Shown piece by piece: positions 1 through 9,400 of a stretch of 64,000 nucleotides of DNA. Position 1 is the stretch's first letter; every line of letters starts with the position of its first letter. The notes beneath the pieces are model-generated. The model saw only the letters and a list, made by a program, of their open reading frames with translations. It made no database searches and was not told the DNA's origin. This DNA comes from Streptomyces sp. 35G-GA-8 (GTDB taxonomy: Bacteria; Actinomycetota; Actinomycetes; Streptomycetales; Streptomycetaceae): assembly GCF_023534745.1 (NCBI RefSeq), contig NZ_JAMHJQ010000006.1:199449-263448 (forward strand), read 5' to 3'. Both the position numbers and the translations under genes were made by a program.

Positions 1-251
1 CCGGGCGCCCCCGAGGTGTCGAGGTCGGCCACCACGGCCAGCAGGTTGCGCTGGGCGGAGCGGGGAAGCGTGACGCCCGCCTGATGCCGGCCCGTCGCCG
101 GAACCGTCGTGGGCGTGGCCGCCGCGGAAGGGGCGGGCGGGCCCGGCCGGGCGGAGTCCGATGAGCATCCCGCGATGAGACCGGCGGCCACCGTGGCGCC
201 GGTGACATCGAGGAACGCGCGGCGTGACGGGTGGCGATCGGCGCGGTTCAT
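1..251 (-). CDS. Dyp-type peroxidase, N-terminal part (cut by window edge)
   Basis: Only the first 83 or so codons lie in the window. The protein starts with a twin-arginine signal (SRRAFLDVTGATVAAGLIAGC), which includes a possible lipobox cysteine. After a Pro/Ala/Thr-rich linker comes GRHQAGVTLP, the conserved N-terminal signature of exported haem-dependent dye-decolourising peroxidases of the EfeB type. Such enzymes oxidise organic substrates with H2O2 and in some bacteria take part in iron acquisition. The haem-binding half lies outside the window, so function rests on the leader and this one motif. The gene diverges from the beta-helix lipoprotein gene 87 bp away. Confidence 0.68.
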   Translation of the reverse strand, partial: MNRADRHPSRRAFLDVTGATVAAGLIAGCSSDSARPGPPAPSAAATPTTVPATGRHQAGVTLPRSAQRNLLAVVADLDTSGAP

Positions 252-338
252 GAGGTGCAGATTGCCATACCCACCTCGCGTCCGCCGTTCAACTTCTCTA
301 TTCCGGCGGGGAATTCGCCGCCGTGCCAGACTGGGATC

Positions 339-1691
339 ATGTCTCGATCAGCTCTTCGCGTGATGGCGGCCTTACTGGGCGCACTGACACTGGTGGCCGG
401 TTGCAGCGGTGGCGGGGGCGGTGGCGGCGACGACGGATCGGGCAAGGGCCAACGGCCGGAGGGTGCGCGGGTGACGATCCGTGTGCCCGGCGACGCCCCG
501 ACGATCTCGGACGCGGTGTCCCTGGCCCACCCCGGTGATCTGGTGCTGGTGGCCCCGGGCGTGTACCGCGAGTCGGTGAGGATCGACACGGCTCGTATCA
601 CGCTGCGGGGCGAGTCCCGGCACAAGGTGGTCATCGACGGGCAGCTGCGGCGGCCGAACGGGGTGGTCGTCACCGCGCCCGGGGTGGCCGTGCAGAACTT
701 GACCGTGCAGAAGAACACGCAGAACGGGGTGCTGGTCACCGGTTCGGCGGCGGCGGTCAACGGCCTGCCGGGGAGCGGCGGTTACGACACCGGCGACGAA
801 CCCGTCCGCCTCCTGAAGTCGTTCCAGGTCTCGCATGTGACCGCGACCCGCAACGGTCTCTACGGCATCTACGCGTTCTCCGCGCAGAACGGTGTCATCG
901 AGCACTCCTACGCGTCGGGCGGCGCGGACTCGGGGATCTATGTCGGCCAGTGCAAGCCGTGTCGGATCGTGGTGCGGGACAATGTCGCCGAACTCAACGC
1001 GGTCGGTTACGAAGGCACCAACGCCGGCGGCGACATGTATGTGGTCGGCAACCGTCTGGTCGGCAATCGCGTCGGACTGACCACCAACTCCGACCACCAG
1101 GAGAAACTGCTGCCGCAGCGCGACGCCGTCATCGCCGGGAACCTGATCGCGGACAACCAGCAGTCGCGGACCCCCGAACAGGCCGACGGCGGCTGGGGCC
1201 TCGGTATCGGCGTCGACGGCGGCAGCGACAACCAGTTCATCCGCAACCGGATCACCGGCAACACCAACGCCGGGCTCATGATCACCGCGACCGCCGATCT
1301 GACGGCGGACCGCAACCAGATCGTGGGCAACACCTTCACCGCCAACGGCGTCGACATCGGCTGGACGTTTCCCACCGCCACCGGCGGACAGGGCAACTGC
1401 CTGCGGGGGAACGTGCTTCGCAGGACCGTACCGGCCGGGCTCGAAGACACCGCGCCCTGCCCGGTTCCCGCCACCTCACGCACGCCCTCGGGCAGTTGGG
1501 CGAGTCCGACGGCGCCCGCGGGCATCCCGTTCACCGACGTGGCCGCGCCGGGCCCGCAGCCGGAGTTCCCGGGGGCCACCACCACAGGCGCCACCGCCGT
1601 GCCGGACGTTCCGGCGCTGCCGGACATCGCGGACATCGCGCTGCCGTCGGCGTCGCTGCTCGCCGCCCGAGCGCGGGTGGGGAACTCGTGA
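339..1691 (+). CDS. Right-handed parallel beta-helix repeat lipoprotein
   Basis: A 450-residue secreted protein. The start at 339 is preferred over an upstream in-frame start because it opens a lipoprotein signal (MSRSALRVMAALLGALTLVAGCSG) with the lipid-acceptor cysteine near residue 22. A Gly-rich linker follows. Residues of about 45-350 show the pattern of a pectate-lyase/NosD-type beta helix: a DAVSLAHPGDLVLVAPGVY segment, then repeated short strands with Asn/Gly turns (AVQNLTVQKN, ARNGLYGIYAF-like, NRIVGN-like). The C-terminal 90 residues are Pro/Ala/Thr-rich and probably disordered. Such proteins bind or cleave polysaccharide, but no catalytic residues can be assigned, so the substrate is unknown. 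Its stop lies 7 bp from the stop of the convergent neighbour. Confidence 0.8.
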   Translation: MSRSALRVMAALLGALTLVAGCSGGGGGGGDDGSGKGQRPEGARVTIRVPGDAPTISDAVSLAHPGDLVLVAPGVYRESVRIDTARITLRGESRHKVVIDGQLRRPNGVVVTAPGVAVQNLTVQKNTQNGVLVTGSAAAVNGLPGSGGYDTGDEPVRLLKSFQVSHVTATRNGLYGIYAFSAQNGVIEHSYASGGADSGIYVGQCKPCRIVVRDNVAELNAVGYEGTNAGGDMYVVGNRLVGNRVGLTTNSDHQEKLLPQRDAVIAGNLIADNQQSRTPEQADGGWGLGIGVDGGSDNQFIRNRITGNTNAGLMITATADLTADRNQIVGNTFTANGVDIGWTFPTATGGQGNCLRGNVLRRTVPAGLEDTAPCPVPATSRTPSGSWASPTAPAGIPFTDVAAPGPQPEFPGATTTGATAVPDVPALPDIADIALPSASLLAARARVGNS

Positions 1692-1698
1692 GGGGCGG

Positions 1699-2586
1699 CT
1701 ACGACTGCCCCGGCGCCGGTGTGATTCCGGGGACCGGCTTGACGGGAACGTACGTCCGGGGGTCGAAGTCGAAGACCGCCGGCTGCGACTCGGAGGCGAT
1801 ATCGACCTGCACCCGGTACATGGTGCCGTCCGAGCCGATCCAGTAGCGCACGGTCTCCGCCGAACCCGCCTTGGTATCGGCGTCCGGCCCGTTCATGATG
1901 TCCGTCCGATGGCCGTGCACCGTGTCCCGCCCGACCCATGCGGCGCCGTTCTGCGGCAGCAGTGCGGCGTTGTCCGGCCGGTCGTTGCCGAGGCGGAGCG
2001 CGATGGCCAGCGAGCTGTCCAGGGACATACCGGATGTCCGCAGCTGACGGCTGTACCAACCGGACGTGGGCGGCGACTCCGGTGCGGTTGCCGGGGGGTC
2101 CTTCATGGGGTGGACAAGGACGGTAGTGGCCGTCCACTGGATCAGCCCGTCGCTGGACGTGTCGCGCCCGGTCCCGCGCACCACCCCGTAACCGGTGTGG
2201 GTGCGGTAATCGATGGATCCGGTGATCACCAGCCCGCCGGTGGCGTTCGGCACGGTGATCGTCACCGCACGGCCCCCCGCCTGGTAGTTGAGGAACCGCG
2301 TGACCGCCAGCCGGTTCACCTCGTCCGAGGTCAGCGCCCGCGGGGAGGCGGGGCCACCGCTGTCGCCGAGGAGGACGAAGGCGGCGACGGCGGCCATGGC
2401 GGCAGCCGTGATGCCGATGACGGCGGCCGCCCGCCGTCGTCGCCTCGGCCACCGTCGGCGTCGGTCCGGCTCGTGTCCCTGGAGACCCTGCTTGCTGTCG
2501 CTGCTCCGCGCTCTTATGCTCCGCACGCGGCGCGACTGTAACAGGTCTTCGCCGGGAGACCAGCAAACTCTGCGTTTACCGGACAT
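1699..2586 (-). CDS. Membrane-anchored hypothetical protein
   Basis: Encodes up to 295 residues. The N-terminus is very rich in arginine (RRRRWPRRRRR near residues 42-52). One hydrophobic segment follows (AAAVIGITAAAMAAVAAFVLL, about residues 53-73), so this should be a type II anchored protein with about 220 residues outside the cell. The exported part has alternating polar and hydrophobic strands and no motif that I recognise. The start is uncertain: no strong ribosome binding site precedes the ATG at 2586, and an internal GTG giving a shorter cytoplasmic tail is possible. It is convergent with the beta-helix gene and divergent from the surface-protein gene. Function unknown. Confidence 0.6.
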   Translation of the reverse strand: MSGKRRVCWSPGEDLLQSRRVRSIRARSSDSKQGLQGHEPDRRRRWPRRRRRAAAVIGITAAAMAAVAAFVLLGDSGGPASPRALTSDEVNRLAVTRFLNYQAGGRAVTITVPNATGGLVITGSIDYRTHTGYGVVRGTGRDTSSDGLIQWTATTVLVHPMKDPPATAPESPPTSGWYSRQLRTSGMSLDSSLAIALRLGNDRPDNAALLPQNGAAWVGRDTVHGHRTDIMNGPDADTKAGSAETVRYWIGSDGTMYRVQVDIASESQPAVFDFDPRTYVPVKPVPGITPAPGQS

Positions 2587-2661
2587 GACGTATCGTCACT
2601 TGTAAACTCGCGCTGGATTCTGCCGAGTTAACATCAGCGTAGGACGAGGTAAAGGAATGCC

Positions 2662-5184
2662 ATGCCATTACGTGGAGTGGTGCGGTTAGGGCTGTCAGGC
2701 CTCTTACTGGTGGGGGGCGGCACAGGCGCGATCCTGACCGGCGCCGGACAGGCAGGCGCGGCGGCTTCTGACGGCACCCTGACCGTGCAGGTGCTGCGGG
2801 ACTTCTTCGGCACCGGAGTGGTCAACTCGACCATGGACGTGCCGCAGCGGGGAATGAAGGTCGAAGTCGCCGACTCCGCCGGCCATCACGTCACCGGTGT
2901 CACGGATGCCACCGGAAAGGTCATCGTGCCGCCGTCGAACGAGCTCACCGGCGGCCGGTACCGGGTCGATGTCACCGTCCCGGCACCGTACAGCGACTAT
3001 CTGCGGGCGGCGCCCGCCTCGACCGCGCCGAACCACTTCGACAGCTTCACCACGTTCGTGGACGTCTCGGACGGCAAGGACGACTCGGTGATCACCGGGG
3101 TCTGGAACCCGGCCGACTACACACTGCCCGACTCCCGCTACTTCGTGCCGGTCCAGAACGGTGCAGGCGGGACGGACACCCGGGCGCTGGTGGCGTTCGG
3201 GACGGACACCCGGGGCAACTGTCCCGACCCGCAGGCATGCCCCGAGGTGCTCAACACCCAGGACCAGGTGGGCACGACCTTCGGGCTGGCCTACGACAAG
3301 TACCGCGACCAGCTGTTCCAGTCGGCGTTCGCGCGGCGCTACACCGAGTACGGGCCGGACGGCGGTGGCGCGATCTACACCGTGCCGACCGACGGCGGGG
3401 GCGCGCCGAAGCTGTTCGCGAAGGTGCCGGGCGCCACGGAGACACCGCATGACACCGACAACCTGATCAAGGACGCCGGGTTCACCGACGCACCGGGCAA
3501 GGAGAGCATCGGCGGCCTGGCCCTGTCGGAAGACGGCTCGACCCTGTACGCCGTGAACCTGCTCACCCGCAGCCTGGTCAGCTTCGACGCGACCGAGCCC
3601 ACGGCCTCGGCGCCCGAGGCGACCGTACCGATCCCCGACCCGGGCTGCGCGTCGGACGAGGACTGGCGTCCGTTCAGCCTGGCCGCCCACAACAACACCC
3701 TGTATGTCGGGGGCGTGTGCAGCGCGGAGAGCACCCAGCAACGCTCGGACCTGAAGGCCGTCGTCGCCACCTACGACGGCGAGGAGTTCACCACCGTCCT
3801 GTCCCAGCCCCTGGACTTCGAGCGAGGGAGCGTCTTCACCACCAACTCCGGCCGCGACCAGGTCAACCACTGGAACCCGTGGAACACCGACCTGGACGAC
3901 TGGGACAGCTTTCTCGTGACCGGCGCGATGATCAATCCGCAGCCGGAGTTGGCCACCACGGCCTTCGCCCGCGACGGCTCGATGATCCTCGGCTTCCGCG
4001 ACCGGTTCATGGACGTGGTGAGCTGGGGCGGGCTGGACCCGAGGCCCGGCAACAACACCCCGCAGAACGGCATGGCCGGCGGCGACATCAATATGGCATG
4101 CGCCACGCCCACCGGTGAGTACGAGTGGGAAGGCACCGGAAGCTGCCCCGACCACGCCACGGACCCGACTGTTGACGGGGTCCAGCCCCCTGGCGTCGTC
4201 GAGTACTTCCCGGGTGACTTCTTCCCGAACGGCGGCTCCGCGACCCAGCCCGGACCGCACCAGGAGTCCGCGCTGGGATCGGTCGCCTACATCCCGCAGC
4301 AGCAGTGGGTCGTCAGCACGCAGATGGACCCGACCGGCCGGGTCGGCACCAGCGGAACCGGCTACTACGACATCGCCACCGGCCTCGGCCCCGGCAACGC
4401 CCCGGCCGCCAACGCCTACGAGTTCGTCGGTCAGAACGGGTTCGGCAAGGCCGGTGGTCTCGGTGACATCGCGTACGCCGCGGCGAACGCGCCGATCCAG
4501 ATCGGCAACGTGGTGTGGTACGACGGCGACCACAACGGCGTCCAGGACCCCGGGCAGGTGCTGCTGCCGGATGCGACGATCAACCTGCTGGACGCCGATG
4601 GCAAGCAGGTCGCCACGACCACGACCGATGCCGCCGGCGAGTACTACTTCGGTGGCGTCGGCGCGGAGTACGAGCTGACACCGGGCGCCAAGTACACCGT
4701 CCAGTTCGATGTGTGCACCGCGGACACCACCGAGGTGCCGGGCCAACCGGCCGCCACCGAACTGCGGTTCACCTTGCCGCGGGTCGGTGAGGACCGGGTA
4801 CATGACTCCAATGTGACCCCGCCGACCACCGGCCGATTGTGCAATGGGTACGCCCCGGTCACCGCACCGGCCAAGCCGGGAGGGGTTGATCACACGATCG
4901 ACGCCGGCGTGTACATCCCGCAGCCGGAATCGCCGTCGCCCACGCCGCCCGAATCTCCGTCCCCATCCCCGACACCGACTCCGACTCCGACACCGACTCC
5001 GACACAGGCGCCGCCGACAGGCCCGGCGCCCAACACCCCGGCACCGGCCGGCCGGCCACCGGGATCCCTCGCCAACACCGGCACGTCCGACCTGGGAGAG
5101 ATGCTCGCCCTGGTGACCCTGCTCCTCGGTGCGGGAGCGGCGGCCGTCCTCATCAGCCGAAAGCGGCGCGCCAGGCACCGCTGA
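2662..5184 (+). CDS. LAXTG-anchored surface protein with SdrD B-like domain
   Basis: An 840-residue surface protein with start ATG 2662 and AAAGGA 6 nt upstream. It has a signal peptide (about residues 1-33), a carboxypeptidase-regulatory-like segment (residues 35-140) and a long region (about 150-610) that may form a beta-propeller. An SdrD B-like domain follows (IGNVVWYDGDHNGVQDPGQ, about 614-720, with a DxDxNG-type calcium loop). A Pro/Ser/Thr-rich wall-spanning stretch leads to the sorting signal LANTG, a hydrophobic helix and a basic tail (RKRRARHR). LAXTG is the signal type used by class E sortases in streptomycetes, so the mature protein is probably cross-linked to peptidoglycan. The ligand is unknown. 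A strong hairpin follows the stop codon. Confidence 0.85.
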   Translation: MPLRGVVRLGLSGLLLVGGGTGAILTGAGQAGAAASDGTLTVQVLRDFFGTGVVNSTMDVPQRGMKVEVADSAGHHVTGVTDATGKVIVPPSNELTGGRYRVDVTVPAPYSDYLRAAPASTAPNHFDSFTTFVDVSDGKDDSVITGVWNPADYTLPDSRYFVPVQNGAGGTDTRALVAFGTDTRGNCPDPQACPEVLNTQDQVGTTFGLAYDKYRDQLFQSAFARRYTEYGPDGGGAIYTVPTDGGGAPKLFAKVPGATETPHDTDNLIKDAGFTDAPGKESIGGLALSEDGSTLYAVNLLTRSLVSFDATEPTASAPEATVPIPDPGCASDEDWRPFSLAAHNNTLYVGGVCSAESTQQRSDLKAVVATYDGEEFTTVLSQPLDFERGSVFTTNSGRDQVNHWNPWNTDLDDWDSFLVTGAMINPQPELATTAFARDGSMILGFRDRFMDVVSWGGLDPRPGNNTPQNGMAGGDINMACATPTGEYEWEGTGSCPDHATDPTVDGVQPPGVVEYFPGDFFPNGGSATQPGPHQESALGSVAYIPQQQWVVSTQMDPTGRVGTSGTGYYDIATGLGPGNAPAANAYEFVGQNGFGKAGGLGDIAYAAANAPIQIGNVVWYDGDHNGVQDPGQVLLPDATINLLDADGKQVATTTTDAAGEYYFGGVGAEYELTPGAKYTVQFDVCTADTTEVPGQPAATELRFTLPRVGEDRVHDSNVTPPTTGRLCNGYAPVTAPAKPGGVDHTIDAGVYIPQPESPSPTPPESPSPSPTPTPTPTPTPTQAPPTGPAPNTPAPAGRPPGSLANTGTSDLGEMLALVTLLLGAGAAAVLISRKRRARHR

Positions 5185-5195
5185 CATCCGAAACC

Positions 5196-5228
5196 CCGAC
5201 GGGCCGGTGCGACGCACCGGCCCGTCGG
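5196..5228 (+). terminator. Hairpin terminator after the LANTG surface-protein gene
   Basis: Arms CCGACGGGCCGGTGCG and CGCACCGGCCCGTCGG are perfect complements of 16 bp with a one-base centre, 12 bp past the stop codon. In practice the innermost pairs would open to form the loop. There is no U-tract, as is usual in streptomycetes. Confidence 0.7.
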
Positions 5229-5338
5229 CATGACCGACTTGATCAACGGCAGCGGTCGGGGTCGTCCGGGTGACGCTCGAACGAGCGGGATCGTCCCCGG
5301 CGATGGGCGGACGATGCGTCGTGCGTCTGTCCGGCCGA

Positions 5339-6307
5339 TTACGGCAGTGCGGCGCCGCGCGCGGTGATCCAGAGCTCGTACCACTCCTCGTGAGTGAGTT
5401 CGGGCTCCCGCCGCGCCGCGTCGCCGCACGCGCGGATGCGCTCGGGCCTGGCGCTGCCGACGACGGGAGCGATACGGGCCGGGTGCCTCCGCAGCCACCA
5501 CAGCAGAATCGTTTCCGGTGTGGTGCCCTTCGACTCGGCGAGTGCGGCGACGTGCCGCGCCGTAGCCTGCTCCGTGGGGGTCTCCTGGAGACCGGTGAAG
5601 CGGCCCCGCGCGAGAGCGCCCCAGGCCTGGAGACGGATCCCGTTGGCCCGGCAGTGCTCCAACGTCCCCTGGGGGAAGCCGACGGACACCTCCTCCGGCG
5701 TGTTCACCAGCACACCGCCCTCCAGCCAGTCCCTGCGGTGCAGGCTCATCTCCAACTGGTTGGCCACCAGCGGAAAGTCCAGATGCGCCTGGAGCAGCGA
5801 GATCTGCGCGGCGCTCATATTGGACACTCCGAACGCGCGCACCAGCTTCTGCCGGCGCAGCGAGGTCAGCGCGCGGGCGATGTCCTCGGGATCGGCCAGC
5901 GGGTCCGGCCGGTGCAGCAGCAGCACGTCGATGACGTCCGTCCGCAGCCGGCCGAGGCTCTCCTCCACCCGGCCGACGATGGACTCACCCCGCAGGTCGT
6001 ACATGCCCGGCCGGTCGCCGTCGGCCAACCGGATTCCACACTTGGTCTGCACCACGATGCGCTCGCGCAGCCCGGGTGCCCGGGTGAGAACCTCACCGAA
6101 CACCGCCTCCGACTTTCCGTGCCGATAGATGTCGGCCAGGTCGAACACGGTGATCCCACTGTCGAGTGCCGCCTCGACCGCGGCCTCGGCCTCGGCGATG
6201 TCCGCCGCGCCGTACGGTGTGGTGTCCCAGCTTCCGCCGAGCCCCATGCATCCGTACAACAGCCGCTCGTCGCCCGGCCCCTGGGTTGTTTCCGCTCGCG
6301 TTGTCAC
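5339..6307 (-). CDS. Aldo/keto reductase
   Basis: A 322-residue NAD(P)H-dependent aldo/keto reductase with a TIM-barrel fold. The catalytic tetrad is readable: Asp56 and Tyr61 (FDLADIY), Lys89 (QTKCG) and His132 (LLLHRPDP). The C-terminal cofactor-binding segment (VVGSARPERI, about residues 274-283) is present. The sequence resembles the YdhF-type subfamily that reduces aldehydes or sugars. It lies 104 bp downstream of the family 2 glycoside hydrolase on the same strand, so the two may be co-transcribed and the reductase may act on a released sugar. That link is inference. Confidence 0.88.
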   Translation of the reverse strand: MTTRAETTQGPGDERLLYGCMGLGGSWDTTPYGAADIAEAEAAVEAALDSGITVFDLADIYRHGKSEAVFGEVLTRAPGLRERIVVQTKCGIRLADGDRPGMYDLRGESIVGRVEESLGRLRTDVIDVLLLHRPDPLADPEDIARALTSLRRQKLVRAFGVSNMSAAQISLLQAHLDFPLVANQLEMSLHRRDWLEGGVLVNTPEEVSVGFPQGTLEHCRANGIRLQAWGALARGRFTGLQETPTEQATARHVAALAESKGTTPETILLWWLRRHPARIAPVVGSARPERIRACGDAARREPELTHEEWYELWITARGAALP

Positions 6308-6411
6308 GGGCGGTCAGCCTTCCACAGGCGGGCACGTGGGACAAATGACGTCGTGGTCTGTTCCGGGCGACGTCCGTGGCACGGCCCCCGGCGGCCGGTC
6401 CGCGCCGGAAG

Positions 6412-9400
6412 CTACGCGCGCGTCAGCGTCCGCGCGCTGTTGTATCCCTCCGTCCGAAGGGCGGGCCGTCCGGAGCGAAGGGCGTCCGCGGGCCAGGACA
6501 GCGTCACCGTCTGGGACTCACCGGGCAGGAGCCACAGGTAGTTGTCGCTGTACAGCGTCGGCAGCACCCGTCGGCCGTCGTGGGCGTCGAGCAGCGACAG
6601 CCGCACCATCGACGCGACGACGGCGCCCCGGTTGCGCACGGTCACGGTCATGCCGCGTCGCGTCCCGGAGCGGGAGACATGACCCAGGTCGGCCGTGATC
6701 CTGACCGTCCTGGACGTGTTCAGCGCCCGCATGTCGGCCGGCTCGCGGTAGCGCCAGTACGTGTTCCGGGACAGCGGCCTGCCCTTGCTGTCCTCCAGGC
6801 TCACCCGCAGCAGATGCAGGTCGGGCAGGTCCGGTCCGAAAGCCGCGGCGAACGCGGTCGCCGTGGTCGACGCGGCGACATCGAGCTTCGCACGGCGCTC
6901 CGTCCCGAGCGGGCGCCCGGACAGATCGTGGAGGCGGGCTCGGACGGTCACACCCGTCAGGTCACGGGCGGTGTGGTTCACGGCCGTGACCTCCCATTTC
7001 TCCGGGTCGGCCTGTACATGGACGGGCTCGCAGGCCTTGCGCGCCCCGTAGTAGGTGCCGTTGACATCGAAGTCGTAGTCGTATGTCTGCCATACGGTGC
7101 TGTGCCAGGCCGGGTGGGACATCCAGAGCATCAGCCCGCTGGCGTCCTGCCACAGGTTGGCGTTCCATGCCTCGAACATGGCCCTGGCGTTCTCGTAGTT
7201 GACGAACTGCGCCTTGCGGGCGAAGTCGTCCAGGTCCTTCGCCGTGTCGAGACGGGCCTCGATGGCGGCACGGTAGTTCTGCGGAGCCTGGTTTCCCCGG
7301 GTGCTCCAGTCGTGGTAGTACCAGGCATCGCCGATCGGCCATTCCGGCTCGTCGCCGACGAGACTGCGCATGCTCTCGGCCGTCGACACCACGGGCATGC
7401 CGATCTCGGTGTGGAAGCCGAAGTGGCCGCCGCCGTAGGTGGACCGGGAGAAATAACGTTCCGGATCGATCCAGCCGTACGGGCCGCCGCCGGAGATGAT
7501 GCCGCCCGCCGAGTTGTTCTGGTACAGGATGCCCGGTGCCTGCGACTGGACGGCCTCGCGCATGCCGGTGTCGATCGCGGCGGGCGGGTTGCCCTCGTTG
7601 GCACCGCACCAGACGACGACACTGGGGTGGACGCGGTAGCGGAGCACGGTGTCCCGCGCCAGGCTGTTGAACGCGTCGTGATCCGGCGGGTCCATGGCCC
7701 ACGCGTTCGGGAAGTCGTTCCACACGAGCAGCCCGTACTCGTCGCAACTGGCGAAGAACTCCTCCCGGTTGCTGCTGCCGAGCCAGTTGCGGATCATCGT
7801 GAAGTTCATGTCCCGGTGCATCCGCACCGCCGTGTCCATCCGCTCGGCGGGCATCCTGCGCAGCAGTTCGTCCCACCCCCAGTTGCCGCCCCGGCAGAAG
7901 ACCCGCACGCCGTTGACACTGATCTTCAGCGGCTCGGGGGTGTTGTCGACGGCCTTCACATCCGTCCAGGTGTCACCGTCGTCGGACACCTGGATGACAT
8001 ACGTCTTGGGGTAGGCCGGCTCCCACACGACGACGACGCGGTCGAAGGACACGCTTTCGCCGAGGTCCACCCGGATCCACTGGTTGTCCTCGTACGCGGA
8101 GGACCAGCGGGTGTCGGCCTTGCCGTCGGTGGCGTTGGCCGCCTTGTTGCCGCCGTCCTCCGTGGAGGCGGTGGCGGTCTTGTGCAGGGCGAGGTCGGTG
8201 CCGGGCGCGGCGCTGTCGACCACCGACAGGCTCCACAGCGAGGAGCCCCAGCTGGTGGCCCGCTCACCGCCGTTCAGCCGCACATACCGGGCCTGGCGGG
8301 CGCCGATGTCGACACTCTGGAGACTCGCGTTGGCGTTCCCGAACGGCAGCGGAACCGCCGAGTTGTCGACCGATTCCGCGTCGGTCCAGGTGTCGCCGTT
8401 GTCCGAGACCTGCACCACGTACGTCTTGGCGTACGCCCGCTCCCACCGCAGCTCCACCCGGTCGAAGGACACGGGCTCGCCCAGGTCCACCTGGATCCAC
8501 TGGTCGTCCTCGAACGCCGACGCCCAGCGTGTTCTCCCGTCCCCGTCCGTGACGTGCTCGGCCTCATGGCCCGCTTCGTCGACGGACGACGCGGTGGCGG
8601 TCCTGTGCAGGGCCAGGTCGGTGCCGGGCGCGGCGCTGTCGATGACCGAGAGGCCCCACAGCGACGAGCCCCAGTCGGTCGCGCGCGTCAGGCACCTGAC
8701 GCGTACGTATCGGGCCGTCCTGGCGCCCACGTCGACCGACTGCGTATACGTGTCGGTGCCGCCACCGAACGGGAGAGGCACCGCGTACTCGTAGCCGAAC
8801 TGGCGGATGCCGAAGCGAGTGGTGCGCCGGTCGCTCTCCGCGCCGTCGACGGTCACGACGAGCGTCAGATCGTGCAGGGCGGGCTCGCCGTAGCCGTTGG
8901 GCCACCACAGCTTCGGGTCGCGCACGCGTAGCGGCGCGTGCTCGGCGGGCGTGAAGACCACGTCCGTGCTCGCGCCGCCCGGCACGGTGACGGTCCTGGA
9001 GACCCGTACGTCGTCGAACGACGCGGTCACGGTCACACGGCGTTCGGCGGAGTCCGCGTTGCGTACCGGCACCACGATCGTCACCTCGGCCGTGCCGGTG
9101 TCGGGCAGCCCCGGCAGTGTGGTGTCCACGCGCGGGTCACCGATGACCGCGTGCCCCGTCGAGCGTAGTCGCACATGGTTCCAGATCCCCGAGACCCGGT
9201 CGCGTACGGCCGGCATCCAGTCCCAGCCGGAAGCGGCCAGATACGTGGGGGAGTTGCGGTTCATCATGGTGGCCCCGGCGTCCACGAAGGCCAGGCCCGC
9301 CTCACTCTTGTCCCCGGGGCTCCCGGGGAAGGGCATGGGCGTGATCCGTACGGCGAGCGCCTGCTCGCCGCCGGAGGCCAGCAGTTGTGTCACATCGTGG

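Noticed and set aside
1007-2566. Long minus-strand reading frame of 519 codons over the beta-helix gene
   Set aside because: It is a shadow frame typical of high-GC DNA; the plus-strand lipoprotein and the separate minus-strand gene at 1,699-2,586 explain the region.
4960-5010. Short direct repeats (ACTCCGACTCCGACACCG type) as a mobile or CRISPR-like repeat
   Set aside because: They encode the Pro/Thr wall-spanning stretch of the LANTG protein and are ordinary coding microrepeats.
6376-8931. 851-codon plus-strand frame over the GH2 gene
   Set aside because: Low-complexity His/Val/Arg composition and no motifs; the opposite strand has intact GH2 catalytic motifs and a Tat signal.
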